Assembly: GCA_015499985.1 (NCBI GenBank)
Contig: JAAAUF010000269.1
Location: forward strand, 1-43,823
Origin: Haplosporangium gracile
Lineage: Eukaryota > Mortierellomycota > Mortierellomycetes > Mortierellales > Mortierellaceae
Direction: 5' to 3'
Length of the DNA: 43,823 bases
Part shown: positions 12,401 to 21,922 of the stretch, piece by piece
Numbering within the stretch: position 1 is the first letter of the stretch
How the letters are laid out: the number at the start of each line of letters is the position of its first letter
Translations under genes and position numbers: made by a program
The notes under the pieces: model-generated
What the model was told of the DNA's origin: nothing
The model's input: the letters and a program-made list of their open reading frames with translations, nothing else
The model's database searches: none

Positions 12401-13918
12401 AGACTGCGTGAACATATCCTTGACGCCGATGTTTTCCACTGCCACCCGACCGACAAGCGCCAGGAAATTCCGATCAAACTCTTTCGACTGAACAACTGTC
12501 GACCACAACCTGAAAACAGCCGGCAACCATTCGCGGGGATCCATGCCAGATTCGATGCTTGTTGGTAGAAAAGTGGCCAAGTACGACTGAGCTTTGAGAA
12601 GTTCTGGTAGGTTACTGGTGCTGATCTTTGGCAAGAACTCTTCCAGAATCTCAAATGGTGCCTCTGTAGGGAATAATCTATCAGGCGAAAACGAATTCGA
12701 GAAGAATTGTTAGACACGCCTATTATCCATTCTTGTGCATAAAAGTAATCCTTCGCCCCGATGCATAAGAGACGAGCTGGATATATATCCACATGATACG
12801 CTACCTTTGGGCATCCTCAGTGAGCCATACGATTTTGAGCATACGCTTTCTAAGAGACAGTATTCGCGAGCAGCAAGCGGAGCAAATTATGAAAAGTAAA
12901 AGAGAGAGGGGAAGAAGAGATTAATTGCAGCTTATTTAGATATTGTTCTTATGACTACATTTGAAAAGGGAGGTTGAGTTCATACGATTCCGACAGTAAT
13001 GCTCTTTGCCTGTTCTTGGGAAACAATGTCCTCTCGAGGATGTCGTATAGAGGTCGCCAAGGTAGAATGAGATCCTCGCGTCCGATCAGATCTTTTTTCC
13101 TATTAAAACGAAGGAGGGTGGGAAGGTGCCATTTAGTTGACGATAGGTCTGTGTGTATATGTAGTGTGTGTGGTAGGGTCAATTCTGGTGAACCCTGCAT
13201 GCATTTCCTGTACACAGAGCATCGGTGATGGGTTTCCCTCCTTTTTTTCGTTCGTTGCTTCCTTGTCCTAGAGAGTAAAAAAAAGAAAGGGAGGGAAGCC
13301 CTTTTCTCATCTTTTGGATTGATTTCATTATGCTACATCGTTGACCACCCTTGCAGATCGACAAACACATCGTATTATTGAAATTCCACAATATAAAAAA
13401 AAGACTAAGAACACCGTTTTGGATGTGTGAATAAGATGTTATAAAAACTTACTTGATCAGACGGCGACATGTGAGTGCAAAGAACTCGACCATCGTGGCA
13501 TCCATCCCAGGGGCAGTTGTCAGCTCCCAAAAGACCTTGGCAAGCGAAACTCGCGTCTGCTTCGGAATCGCGTACTTCAAATCAAGATATCTACCAAAAT
13601 CACACGATAAGATTAATATGAATATCAGGTCCTCGTTAACGATGCGCGAATCATGAAGAACCAATCGCAACGAGATATCAACTCGAGTGGCATATGTGCG
13701 TACTGGTGTAGCTGTTTGCCCCAATAGAGGGCACCCGGTGCATAGTCCTCGGACTTTAGACAGAGACCGAGATGGTGGATAATGTTGCTGAGCATTTCGC
13801 TTGCCTCCAGGGCGAGGTCGTCGGCGTACGGGAGGATGTTATGTAGAGCAGAGGAGAGATCGCCCCACTGTGGGTCGGGTCGTTCGATGATGTCCATAGC
13901 GACGGTGTATGGTGGCAT
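6495..13918 (-). CDS. BLM10: Proteasome activator BLM10/PA200 (PSME4), complete, 15 exons
   Basis: Exons (minus): 13918-13704, 13590-13453, 13099-12986, 12849-12805, 12677-12278, 12168-11955, 11854-11256, 11150-11076, 10979-10490, 10391-9913, 9822-9557, 9455-8637, 8521-7557, 7437-7076, 6938-6495. They sum to 5625 nt, 1874 aa, near human PA200 (1843). Family landmarks: LPWRPLYDILERTLFPKN near the N-terminus, SYLATFLPTSIESG, GWLAWPRSYKAYLPR, and the C-terminal run EQLEVLSDMLISPSYYA. The final Tyr-Tyr-Ala is the Blm10/PA200 C-terminal motif that inserts into the 20S alpha-ring pocket and opens the gate. The protein is a HEAT-like solenoid capping the 20S core for ubiquitin-independent degradation. 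An in-frame TTG lies upstream, but ATG 13918 is the first ATG. Exon 4 is a 45-nt micro-exon. Head-to-head with eIF4A3. Confidence 0.97.
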
Positions 13919-14376
13919 GATACCGCGGGACAAGCTCAATGATATTCCTTTTTTTTTTTACTTCCTCTTTTGGACTTGCTGGTCTCTTGTGCGTAGGGAG
14001 GAGTAGAAGAGGGCGCCAAATGGAGCAGTGAATGGACGTTCAGGGGGATAAGAGGGAATGAAGAATGGAGTACAGGGGAGGATAGGATGGGAGGCAACGA
14101 GCCAGATAAAGGAAACAAAGAAGAATGAGCAAAAAAGAAAGAAAAGAAAAACGAGAGAGGACGGCGAAGTTCGGCGAAGGCAGCGAAAAAGCAAGGAGAG
14201 GAAAGAGTGAATGGTGAAGTGCGTGGCCACACTTTGCGCAATTTTGGTGCAGGAGGGCTTGCACTAACGGAAAGGTGACGTCGACCCCACATTTTTCAAA
14301 TCGTCCTGCAAGCTAACCAAACCAGCCCTGCAGAATCGACCATTCTTCTTTTTTTCACTCAACACATCGACAGACA
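13919..14376. promoter_or_regulatory. Bidirectional promoter region between BLM10 and eIF4A3
   Basis: 458 bases separate the divergent start codons of BLM10 (minus) and eIF4A3 (plus). The segment is purine-rich on the plus strand from about 13950 to 14215 (a CT-rich leader for BLM10) and pyrimidine-rich just before the eIF4A3 ATG (TTCTTTTTTTCACTC). No TATA box or defined operator was recognised. Confidence 0.6.
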
Positions 14377-16034
14377 ATGGCCGGCATCAACAGGAAGCAC
14401 GACGACAAACTCGTCTTCGAGACCAGCGAGGACGTCAAAGGTACCATCCCTCGCTCTTTTCTTCTCTAGCCTCTACACATTCATCGTCGGAATCAACGAA
14501 CTTGTGACAAGAGGAATGTCGATCTATTCACCAAGCTTACAAAATATCATGCTAACTCTCTATTATTGTTATTATTTCTTATCGCCTTCGTCACAAAGTT
14601 GTCCCCACCTTTGACTCTTTGGGCTTGAAAGACGATCTGCTCCGTGGTGTCTATGCCTACAGTAAGCATTGTCATCCCTGTTCTCGCTCTCTTTTCCGCG
14701 AAAAACAAACCAAAGTTAGCTGCCAATTCAATCCCTAACACACAACCTGTTGTTTGATAGATTTTGAAAGACCTTCGGCCATTCAGCAGCGTGCTATCAA
14801 CCCCATTGTCAAAGGAAGAGATGTGATCGCCCAGGCTCAGTCGGGAACAGGAAAGACAGCAACTTTCTCTATCTCGATCCTCCAGTCAATCGATACCTCG
14901 ATCCGTGAGACCCAGGCCTTGGTCCTCGCCCCCACTCGTGAATTGGCCATTCAGATCCAGAGCGTCATCCTCGCATTGGGAGATTACATGAACGTGCAGT
15001 GCCACGCCTGCATTGGAGGAACCAGCATTGGAGAGGATATCCGTCAACTGGACAACGGCCAGCATGTCGTCGTCGGCACACCAGGAAGAGTCTTTGATAT
15101 GATCCGTCGCCGCAACCTCAGGACGCGCAACATCAAGATGATGGTGCTGGACGAGGCTGATGAGTTGTTGAACCAGGGATTCAAGGATCAGATCTACGAC
15201 GTCTACAGATACCTGCCTCCATCGACCCAGGTCGTCATTCTCTCCGCCACCTTGCCTCACGACGTCTTGGAGATGACCTCAAAATTCATGACCGACCCTA
15301 TCCGCATCCTGGTCAAGCGCGACGAATTGACACTCGAAGGCATCAAGCAGTTCTTTGTCGCTGTGGAGAAGGAAGACTGGAAGTTCGATACACTCTGCGA
15401 TCTGTACGACACCCTGACCATCACACAGGCCGTTATTTTCTGCAACACTCGCAGAAAGGTCGACTGGTTGACCACCAAGATGAGAGAGGCCAACTTTACA
15501 GTATCATCCATGCACGGAGAGATGCCCCAGAAGGAGCGTGACGCCATCATGCAGGAGTTCAGACAAGGAGCCAGGTACACACTTGCACAGACTCTCATTC
15601 CATCATTGCTGTCGCCATCTGAGATCTCTCAATATGTGATTTGAGTTGGTACTAACAGTCATTCGCTTTTTATTTGCATAGCCGTGTCTTGATCACTACG
15701 GATGTGTGGGCTCGTGGTATCGATGTTCAGCAAGTGTCATTGGTCGTCAACTACGATCTCCCAAGCAATCGTGAAAACTACATCCATCGGTAATGCCACG
15801 CCTTTTTTTAGCTTTTCATTTTTGCTACCTCAACGTTTTGTTTGTTCATCATGTGCTAACAACGTATGTATCTGATATTGTTTCTCTAGTATCGGTCGTT
15901 CTGGACGTTTTGGTCGCAAGGGTGTTGCAATCAACTTTGTTACTCAGGATGATATCAAGATCTTGCGCGACATTGAGCAGTACTACGCAACACAGATCGA
16001 CGAGATGCCTATGAACGTGACGGATCTGATCTAA
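14377..16034 (+). CDS. EIF4A3: DEAD-box RNA helicase eIF4A3 (FAL1), exon junction complex core
   Basis: Five exons: 14377-14440, 14599-14661, 14761-15574, 15682-15789 and 15890-16034; 397 aa, slightly short of human eIF4A3 (411). All DEAD-box motifs are visible: Q motif ([10 protein letters not shown]), motif I (AQSGTGKT, about residues 68-75), PTRELA, TPGR, DEAD (173-176), SAT, the second RecA domain (AVIFCNT), TDVWARGID and HRIGRSGR. Assignment to eIF4A3 rather than eIF4A1/2 rests on GIYAY/GVYAY-type spacing, [48 protein letters not shown] and the C-terminus [11 protein letters not shown]. It clamps spliced mRNA in the exon junction complex; yeast FAL1 acts in 18S rRNA maturation. Its presence fits the intron density of the window. 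Convergent with SEM1 (about 200 nt between stops). Confidence 0.98.
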
Positions 16035-16237
16035 AATAAGGAAGGACAACCATGCGAGAGTGGGCCAATTCACTCAATAGGCAGACACTAGGCTAGGCTT
16101 GTAATACATTGTAAACAACATACAAAAACACATCGATAGTGTTGAGACGAGAAGTAGGTTGTTGTTATTGACATTTTTATTGGAGATTCGTCCTGTTAAT
16201 GTGCATCCTGGAGAGCTTCGTCCTTGCTACCTCCAGC

Positions 16238-16983
16238 TCATGCCTTCATCGCGCTTGACTTTTGAAGCTCTGCTCTATTCAGATCATGATGAAAAAAAAT
16301 ATGAAAAGTGTCAGTCCCTTGTTTTTTCTGCGCCAGCCTGCAAACTTTTCACTTTCAAGCAACCAGGATAGGGAAGCATGTTTATTGCAAGTAAAATCAA
16401 TGGACGAACCTGAGCTGCTGCGAGAAGTCATCCTCGACGTCGTCGTCATCCCAGTTATCGTCCCATTGATGTGCGTCCTTCTCCTCCTCAGCCTCATTCC
16501 AGTCTAAGTGCGAGATATATGGGATGGAGGGAGTGCGTTAGTTGCTTGATTTCAAAGGGAACACGTCGTCAGCTCCTGAGAGTAGTCGATTTCTTCTTTC
16601 TTGTCCTTGTTTGAGGTGGACGCTGAGTACTGGTGTCGGTGGTGCGTGTCGACGGGAAGGGCCACACTCCCACTGTAAATTCTTTGTGTATAGGACGATG
16701 GACAAGTTATTCTCCTGTTCGAATTGTCCTGCTTAACGTCCTTGGCTACGTCCAGTTCCTTTCCCCTGCCCTTTGTTCCAAGTTCGCTATCGTTCGTCTG
16801 TTCTGGTGTGTGAAAGACAAGTGGAAGCGTGTTGGTTGTTCTGGGTAATGTTCCTAGTCGCTGTCCTTGTGAGTGCGTAGTACCTTGGGCGGCAAACTCT
16901 TCAAACTCGTCGTCCTCCTCGAGTCCGTTAAGCTGAGGGACTTGTGCCTCTGGCTTAGCCTGTTCCTGTGGTTTCGATGACAT
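16238..16983 (-). CDS. SEM1: SEM1/DSS1, small acidic subunit of the 26S proteasome lid
   Basis: Three exons on the minus strand: 16983-16884, 16503-16410 and 16274-16238, giving 76 aa, the usual size. The protein has the two acidic hydrophobic blocks that define the family: [16 protein letters not shown] and [18 protein letters not shown], followed by [12 protein letters not shown]. Sem1/DSS1 is an intrinsically disordered acidic peptide that tethers Rpn3 and Rpn7 in the 19S lid; it also works in TREX-2 mRNA export and with BRCA2-type recombination proteins. The last exon codes for only 12 residues, and introns interrupt both sides of the second acidic block. The promoter is shared head-to-head with the ATRIP-like gene, whose ATG is 290 bases away. 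Confidence 0.96.
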
Positions 16984-17273
16984 GGCGGTGTGTTGTGTGT
17001 TGATGCGTTGTTGTTGGTGAATGGAGAGTGATGCGGGCGAGTGGTGAGTGGTGCGGGTGAGTGAAGAGTGATGCGAACGAGTCGTGAGAGGGTGGGTGGT
17101 TTTTGACGCGTCCTAATGCGTAACTGAAGTGATCTCAATCGCATGTACTGCCAAAAATGGTGGCAAAAAATCAACCTAATATTCAGCATTTTCCCCCTCC
17201 AACAAATAGCTAAACGCGCTCTTCACCTCCGCTGCTGCCTTCAACTTTTCAATGTGAACTCCCCATCGTAGCC
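16984..17273. promoter_or_regulatory. Bidirectional promoter between SEM1 and the ATRIP-like gene
   Basis: 290 bases separate the two divergent start codons. The half nearest SEM1 contains a 20-bp tandem repeat (17021-17090), probably within its leader. An ACGCGT box (MluI-cell-cycle-box-like: TTTTGACGCGTCC) lies near 17101-17113. Linking that box to cell-cycle control is inference from yeast. Confidence 0.55.
17021..17090. repeat. 20-bp tandem repeat, about 3.5 copies, in the SEM1 leader/shared promoter
   Basis: Copies start at 17021, 17041, 17061 and 17081, consensus close to GTGGTGAGTGATGCGGGCGA. The period is exactly 20 bases across all copies, with a few substitutions each. Confidence 0.85.
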
Positions 17274-20200
17274 ATGGACCGACCAGGAGGAGCTNNNNNN
17301 NNNNNNNNNNNNNNNNNNNNNNNNNNNNNNNNNNNNNNNNNNNNNNNNNNNNNNNNNNNNNNNNNNNNNNNNNNNNNNNNNNNNNNNNNNNNNNNNCAAG
17401 CGCAGATGCACCAGCAACGCCAACAACAGCAACAACAGCAACAACAGCAACAACAGCAGCAACAACAGCAACAACTACAACAACAACCACAGACGCAAGG
17501 GATTCAGCCAACCCAACTTGCCCATCACAACTTACAAAGGCAACAGCGCCAACCCGATCACCATGCGCAGGCACAACCATACCCTCAGACATACGCAAAT
17601 GGCCGTTGGCATTTTCATGCAACTCCGACGCAAAAAGCTCTTTCGGCAACACCATCAGCTGCGAGACACCATGCATCCACTGGGAGGCACCTCAACGAGC
17701 CCCACCCTCCCGACACTCAGGCGTATGAGTCTCATATCGACTCTCAGGAGTTGACCGATGCGGAAATGTCGTCGATCGGAACTACGCAGGCTCTCGAAGA
17801 AGGATTGTCGGTGGCGACGTCCAAGTTCAACACAGAGCGATTCGGAGCACTAAGTGTCCACCCAAATTCGGCCTCGGCAACAAACCTTGGCGCCGCTACC
17901 GGGTCGGGCACAGATCATTATCGCGACATGCATCCTTCCAGTCTCCAAGATGACGACTTTGACACCCACGGAAACTTTGATGATAACTTTGACGACTTGG
18001 ACTTTACGGGGCTTGACGAAGATTTCGAGGCCGACGACATTGCGATGGATACTGAACAGGATCATCTTCAGTTGACTGCGAGTAAGGCGGCAGCTGTTGA
18101 CACTCGATCCAGAAGGATGATCGTCAAAGAAAATAGTCAAGACTTTTCCGAGTCGGAGGCGCTCAAGGAAAAACTAGCAGAGGTACCGTACATGGCTCAT
18201 ATACATGCCTAGAATACTTGTCAATCTACAATCGCCACACTACAACGTCGCATTTTCTTTTTATCTTTGTAGTTGGAGGAGTTATTGAGAGCAAAGGATG
18301 CGGAATTGCAGTCCAAGTCGGGAGAGGTCATTATCCTTCGCTCTAACCTTGACGTTCGGAAAAAGGAGCTCGTAAAGGCAGAGGATGATCTGCGCATGGC
18401 TCACGAGAGACATCGAGCAGAACTGGTGGCCGCGGGGGAAAAGCTCCAAGCAGAGCTCGAGAAAACTGAGGTCGAACACCATTTTGCTGTAAGTATTAGA
18501 ACCTTTAATCGAGCGTTAGGATTTGTTGCTTCCTACGCATGGCTTGTAATATGGCATTAATTGACTTGTCGGTTTCCTCCATCATTCTTGCATTATTGCC
18601 AATAGGTATCCAAGATGATTATGGACGGCCAGAGAAGCTCCAAAACCCAGACTCAGCCTGTGACAAGACAGCAAGGACCCTCTTTTCCATTCTCATTATC
18701 CTCGACCCCTTCGATATCTTCGACTCCATTTGCCTTTAATTCCTCCCAACCTTCGATGAAGGCAAAGTCAAAAAGTGGTATGTATGCCTATATCTTTTGA
18801 TATCGTAGGAGCGTTTTCCCATCCTATTATCTGCTAAACAGCGCTGAAAAATACGCCACCTGACTTTCCTCCGCAAACTAGACGGTGCATTCTCACTTGA
18901 CAACTTCAAGCCGTCGCAGAGCGCCATGTCGAAGGGTCGCTCGCTGGGTCCCAAAGCCCCATCATTTGACAAGCCCAGGTTGGTACCCCTCTTGACCACA
19001 GAGAATGGTAGAGCGACCAGACCCGTCTTTGGGTTCAATAGTAATATACCCACTCAGTCGCCGGAAGAAGTGGTAAGTTGGATACCCAGAGCTTGGTGCA
19101 CGTTTTTGACGTTTGCTCCCTTTGCAGATTCTGTTCATTACTGACATGAACTTGTATGAACGGAATAGATTCGCGACAGCCTTTTTGCGACAAGGGAGTT
19201 CGACTTTGGTCTACCACAGCTCCGCACGATCGACCCCGACGAAGAACGCCACGCCCCGCTAAAGGGTAAAGAGAATAGCAACTCATATGTGTGTTGCCGA
19301 ATTGTTGACGTGCAGACAGTAACATATACTCGTCATGTTAATTGCGTCAACACTACTTAGGTTCAAAGAAGTACAATGATAACCTACAACTTGGCGCTAT
19401 CACTCAGGAATGCTACAAGAGTGTGTTGGGTTTGGTACAAAGAGTTTCGCCTCGAACCAAGGAACAAGCCCTTCGGCATACAACCCGTCTACTTCAGCTT
19501 AGCCTGGTTCTAGACAAGCCTCAGCACGCGTTGAACGCCCTCAAGATTCTACGTATACTGATGATGACGTACGAGGACGTGTCGGTGGAGGTGTCGAAGG
19601 GCTCAGTGCCATTCTTGGAACATGACAACGAGGATGCCTGGACGATCGTGCCATCGGAAACCTCGCTGCCCTCAACTCTGGCCTGTATCGAGTACCTTTT
19701 GCTAACACGGCTAGCGCGGAACCCTCCAGTCAAAGAAGCCATCGGAGGGATAACGTATAGGCTCAATGAGGAAGTCGAGAATCTATTCCAGCTGGAGATC
19801 ATCCAAGTGCTGAATTTTGTTGCCTGGAGCCAGTTGGAGGCGATGCAACTTGCGAGGACATTTGTTCCGTTGATTCGAAAGGGAGTCTTTGAGGAGGTTA
19901 TCAGATTTCAAGGAGCCAAGAACAACCTCAAGAAAGTGCGCCTGATGCTCAACATTTTGGATTTTGTTTCGCGAGAAGTAGAGTGTTGCAAGCTGCTGAT
20001 GGGATGGAGAGTGAGTCAGTTAGCATGGTCCACCAACTTTCGATTCATGAACACCCTCATCGGATTGCTGGGAGCCAAGGCGGAGTCAGTGGAAAAGTTG
20101 GCGGTAAGTTTGGTTTTTCACCGGTTCTTGTTGCATGAATTTATTGCCTTAAGATTATGGTGCCGGCGGTGGACGATATAACTAAACCCACGACTTTGTT

Positions 20201-21120
20201 AATCGACGGTCCAACTTTGTTATTGGGAATAATAGAATGGTACGGTGCCTCGGATCAAGATTACAATCCTCGACATCATCCATCGCTGTCTATGTGTCAA
20301 CCTCGAACAGACGAAGCGGATGCTCGTTGAGACAAAGGTAGTTTTTTTTGACGATATTGTTGCAATGAAGAAAGCATTTCGCAGAAACATGGTACTACTT
20401 GATTTGTTTTATATATTCGTCTAATCTTCTTGCATTGTGTACTCTTTTAGCTGATGACCACACTGGTGCATTCTATCAGGGATCTTGAGGAGCTCGCTGC
20501 AGCGATCCATTACCAGAAGGCACTCGTTTCGCTGTTCCGGTGCAAAGGGCCAGAGGGAGGATTCACGACGAATTTCAGGGAGAACAGGTCGCATCCACTC
20601 CTCCTAAAGCCGTTGCTCATGACGAGCATGGGCCTTGGAAGTCTGAGTAGGCCTTTGAAGGCGACAGGGATAGAAAAGGGCGTCTCGCCCCTGTCGTCTG
20701 TCCCCTTGAACCCATATGACAAGTTGTTTGATTACTTGGCGATTATGAAGCTCGGCATGGAGATGATTCTTAACCTTTTGCGAGCCTTCCCAGACGATAT
20801 TAAGAGATACTTTGGCAGGCGCCCGAGCGAAAAGCATTCGTTGGCATTCACGGTGAGCAAGATCGTAGTGAGGGAACTTGGATTAGCGGAGGCTGCGCAA
20901 AGTAAGTTACGGACAGAGTAATGTGTGCGAGTTAAGATGTCGAGGGTACCGCTTTCTAGTACCGAATGATTGTGGGTTACGTTTCTAACTGATGTTTTTT
21001 GTGTTTACTGTTATTTATGCTTCTGCTCATATGCTGTTAGATCTAGCTCACGACATTCTTTTTGAGCTCGTCCCTGACGACGAGACTGAACAGGAATACC
21101 TCGACCTCGTTCGGGATTGA
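17274..21120 (+). CDS. ATRIP: ATRIP/Rad26/Lcd1-like DNA-damage checkpoint protein with poly-Gln tract
   Basis: Nine exons: 17274-18182, 18273-18488, 18606-18777, 18882-19072, 19169-19265, 19361-20103, 20236-20337, 20451-20901 and 21041-21120; 986 aa, counting 34 unknown residues from an N gap. Order of parts: about 20 Gln after the gap; a disordered Ser/Thr/His region; an acidic Phe-rich patch near residues 226-265 (NFDDNFDDLDFTGLDEDFEA), resembling the ATRIP motif that binds RPA70N; a coiled coil at about 290-375 containing the ATRIP-typical KSGEVIILRSNL; then a long helical-repeat C-terminal half. ATRIP homologues partner the ATR/Mec1/Rad3 kinase and bring it to RPA-coated single-stranded DNA. 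The call rests on motif order, coiled coil and size. The poly-Gln N-terminus is unusual. The stop is 88 bases from the convergent KDEL gene. Confidence 0.83.
17295..17396. other. Assembly gap (102 N) inside the ATRIP-like coding sequence
   Basis: 102 consecutive N, a multiple of three, placed directly before a CAA/CAG-rich tract. The flanking frames agree, so the gap size appears right modulo 3, or is coincidental. The true sequence is likely more Gln-rich repeat. Confidence 0.95.
17401..17487. repeat. CAA/CAG trinucleotide tract coding for poly-Gln
   Basis: Mixed CAA/CAG codons give a run of about 18 Gln followed by further Gln-rich sequence. It borders the N gap. Confidence 0.9.
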
Positions 21121-21208
21121 TTGCGCATTAAAATAAAAAATGAATGAGGTACAAGAATTTTTTTAATGTTTGATTACTTGATGAGGTGTCGTGATGAATA
21201 ATATTATT

Positions 21209-21922
21209 TTACAGCTCATCCTTCTTGGCCTCAGCGGCGGCTTCTGCGTCGGCAGCATCAGCCTTGCCGCCCTTGATGTCCTTGGTATCCTTGATGTCCT
21301 TCTTCTCCTTCTTGGCCTCGATCTCTGCGGCCTTTTTGGCGTCGGACTCTGGGGTGGTGTAGGAGGCAGCGATTTCAGCGCGACCGTCATCATCCTCGTC
21401 GTCGACCATGTTGGGTGGTGGTGGGGCAATCTCATAGACCTGAGGCTTGTAGTTGGGGTCCTTGGCAGGGTGTCCTTCAACGGTCAGTTCCTCGCCGGTC
21501 TCAAAGTTGAGCCACCTGTCGCACCCCTCGATCTTGGAGGCTGGGAGGAAGTACTGCATGGACTTTGGTCGATGGGTGTAGGCGCACTCGGCCGAGCAAT
21601 CAGCCTTCATCCAGAAGAGGTCCTGGAAAGCAAGGCAAACGCAACGCTCCTCTCTGTCGGTGGCACCGGTGGGGCGTTCGTTGGCGACGGTCGAGTCCAT
21701 ATCCCTGTCGCAGGCATGGGGGAAGTGGTTGTGCATGGCCTTTTGGAGACAGGCAGGGCAGAGGTTGGCATTGGAGCCCTCGCGCTCCTCGATGGCAAGG
21801 ACTTCTTCTACGCTGAGGGCGGCGGAGACTCCTGAACTGGCTTCGTGTCCGTTCATGGTTCTTGAGGAGAGGAGGGCCAAGGTCGAGACGGCCAACAGTG
21901 TGATGGAGGTTGAAAGACGCAT
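21209..21922 (-). CDS. Cysteine-rich secretory-pathway protein with C-terminal KDEL
   Basis: A single exon of 237 aa. The ATG at 21922 begins a signal peptide (MRLSTSITLLAVSTLALLSS). The next ~120 residues hold eight cysteines in motifs CPAC, ACD, CVC, CSAEC and GCD, with aromatic residues (FQDLFWMKADC), consistent with a small disulphide-bonded domain. After an acidic patch (VDDEDDDGR) the C-terminal 50 residues are Ala/Lys/Glu/Asp-rich and repetitive (KKDIKDTKDIKGGKADAAD), ending exactly in KDEL before TAA. KDEL is the canonical retrieval signal for soluble ER-lumen proteins, so ER residence is inferred. No enzyme family was recognised; CPAC resembles a thioredoxin-like CxxC, but no thioredoxin fold is evident. 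The long charged spacer may act as a linker. Convergent with the ATRIP-like gene. Confidence 0.85.
   Translation of the reverse strand: MRLSTSITLLAVSTLALLSSRTMNGHEASSGVSAALSVEEVLAIEEREGSNANLCPACLQKAMHNHFPHACDRDMDSTVANERPTGATDREERCVCLAFQDLFWMKADCSAECAYTHRPKSMQYFLPASKIEGCDRWLNFETGEELTVEGHPAKDPNYKPQVYEIAPPPPNMVDDEDDDGRAEIAASYTTPESDAKKAAEIEAKKEKKDIKDTKDIKGGKADAADAEAAAEAKKDEL

Noticed and set aside
13936..14292. 118-codon minus-strand frame in the BLM10/eIF4A3 promoter
   Set aside because: It is a Ser/Leu/Phe-rich translation of a CT tract, with no splice link to BLM10.
14377..16034. Calling this helicase eIF4A (translation factor) instead of eIF4A3
   Set aside because: Its N-terminus, [16 protein letters not shown] and the [12 protein letters not shown]-terminus fit eIF4A3/FAL1.
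21191..21835. 214-codon plus-strand frame antisense to the KDEL gene
   Set aside because: It is a Gly/Val-rich mirror of the Ala/Lys/Pro codons opposite; the minus strand has the signal peptide, cysteines and KDEL.
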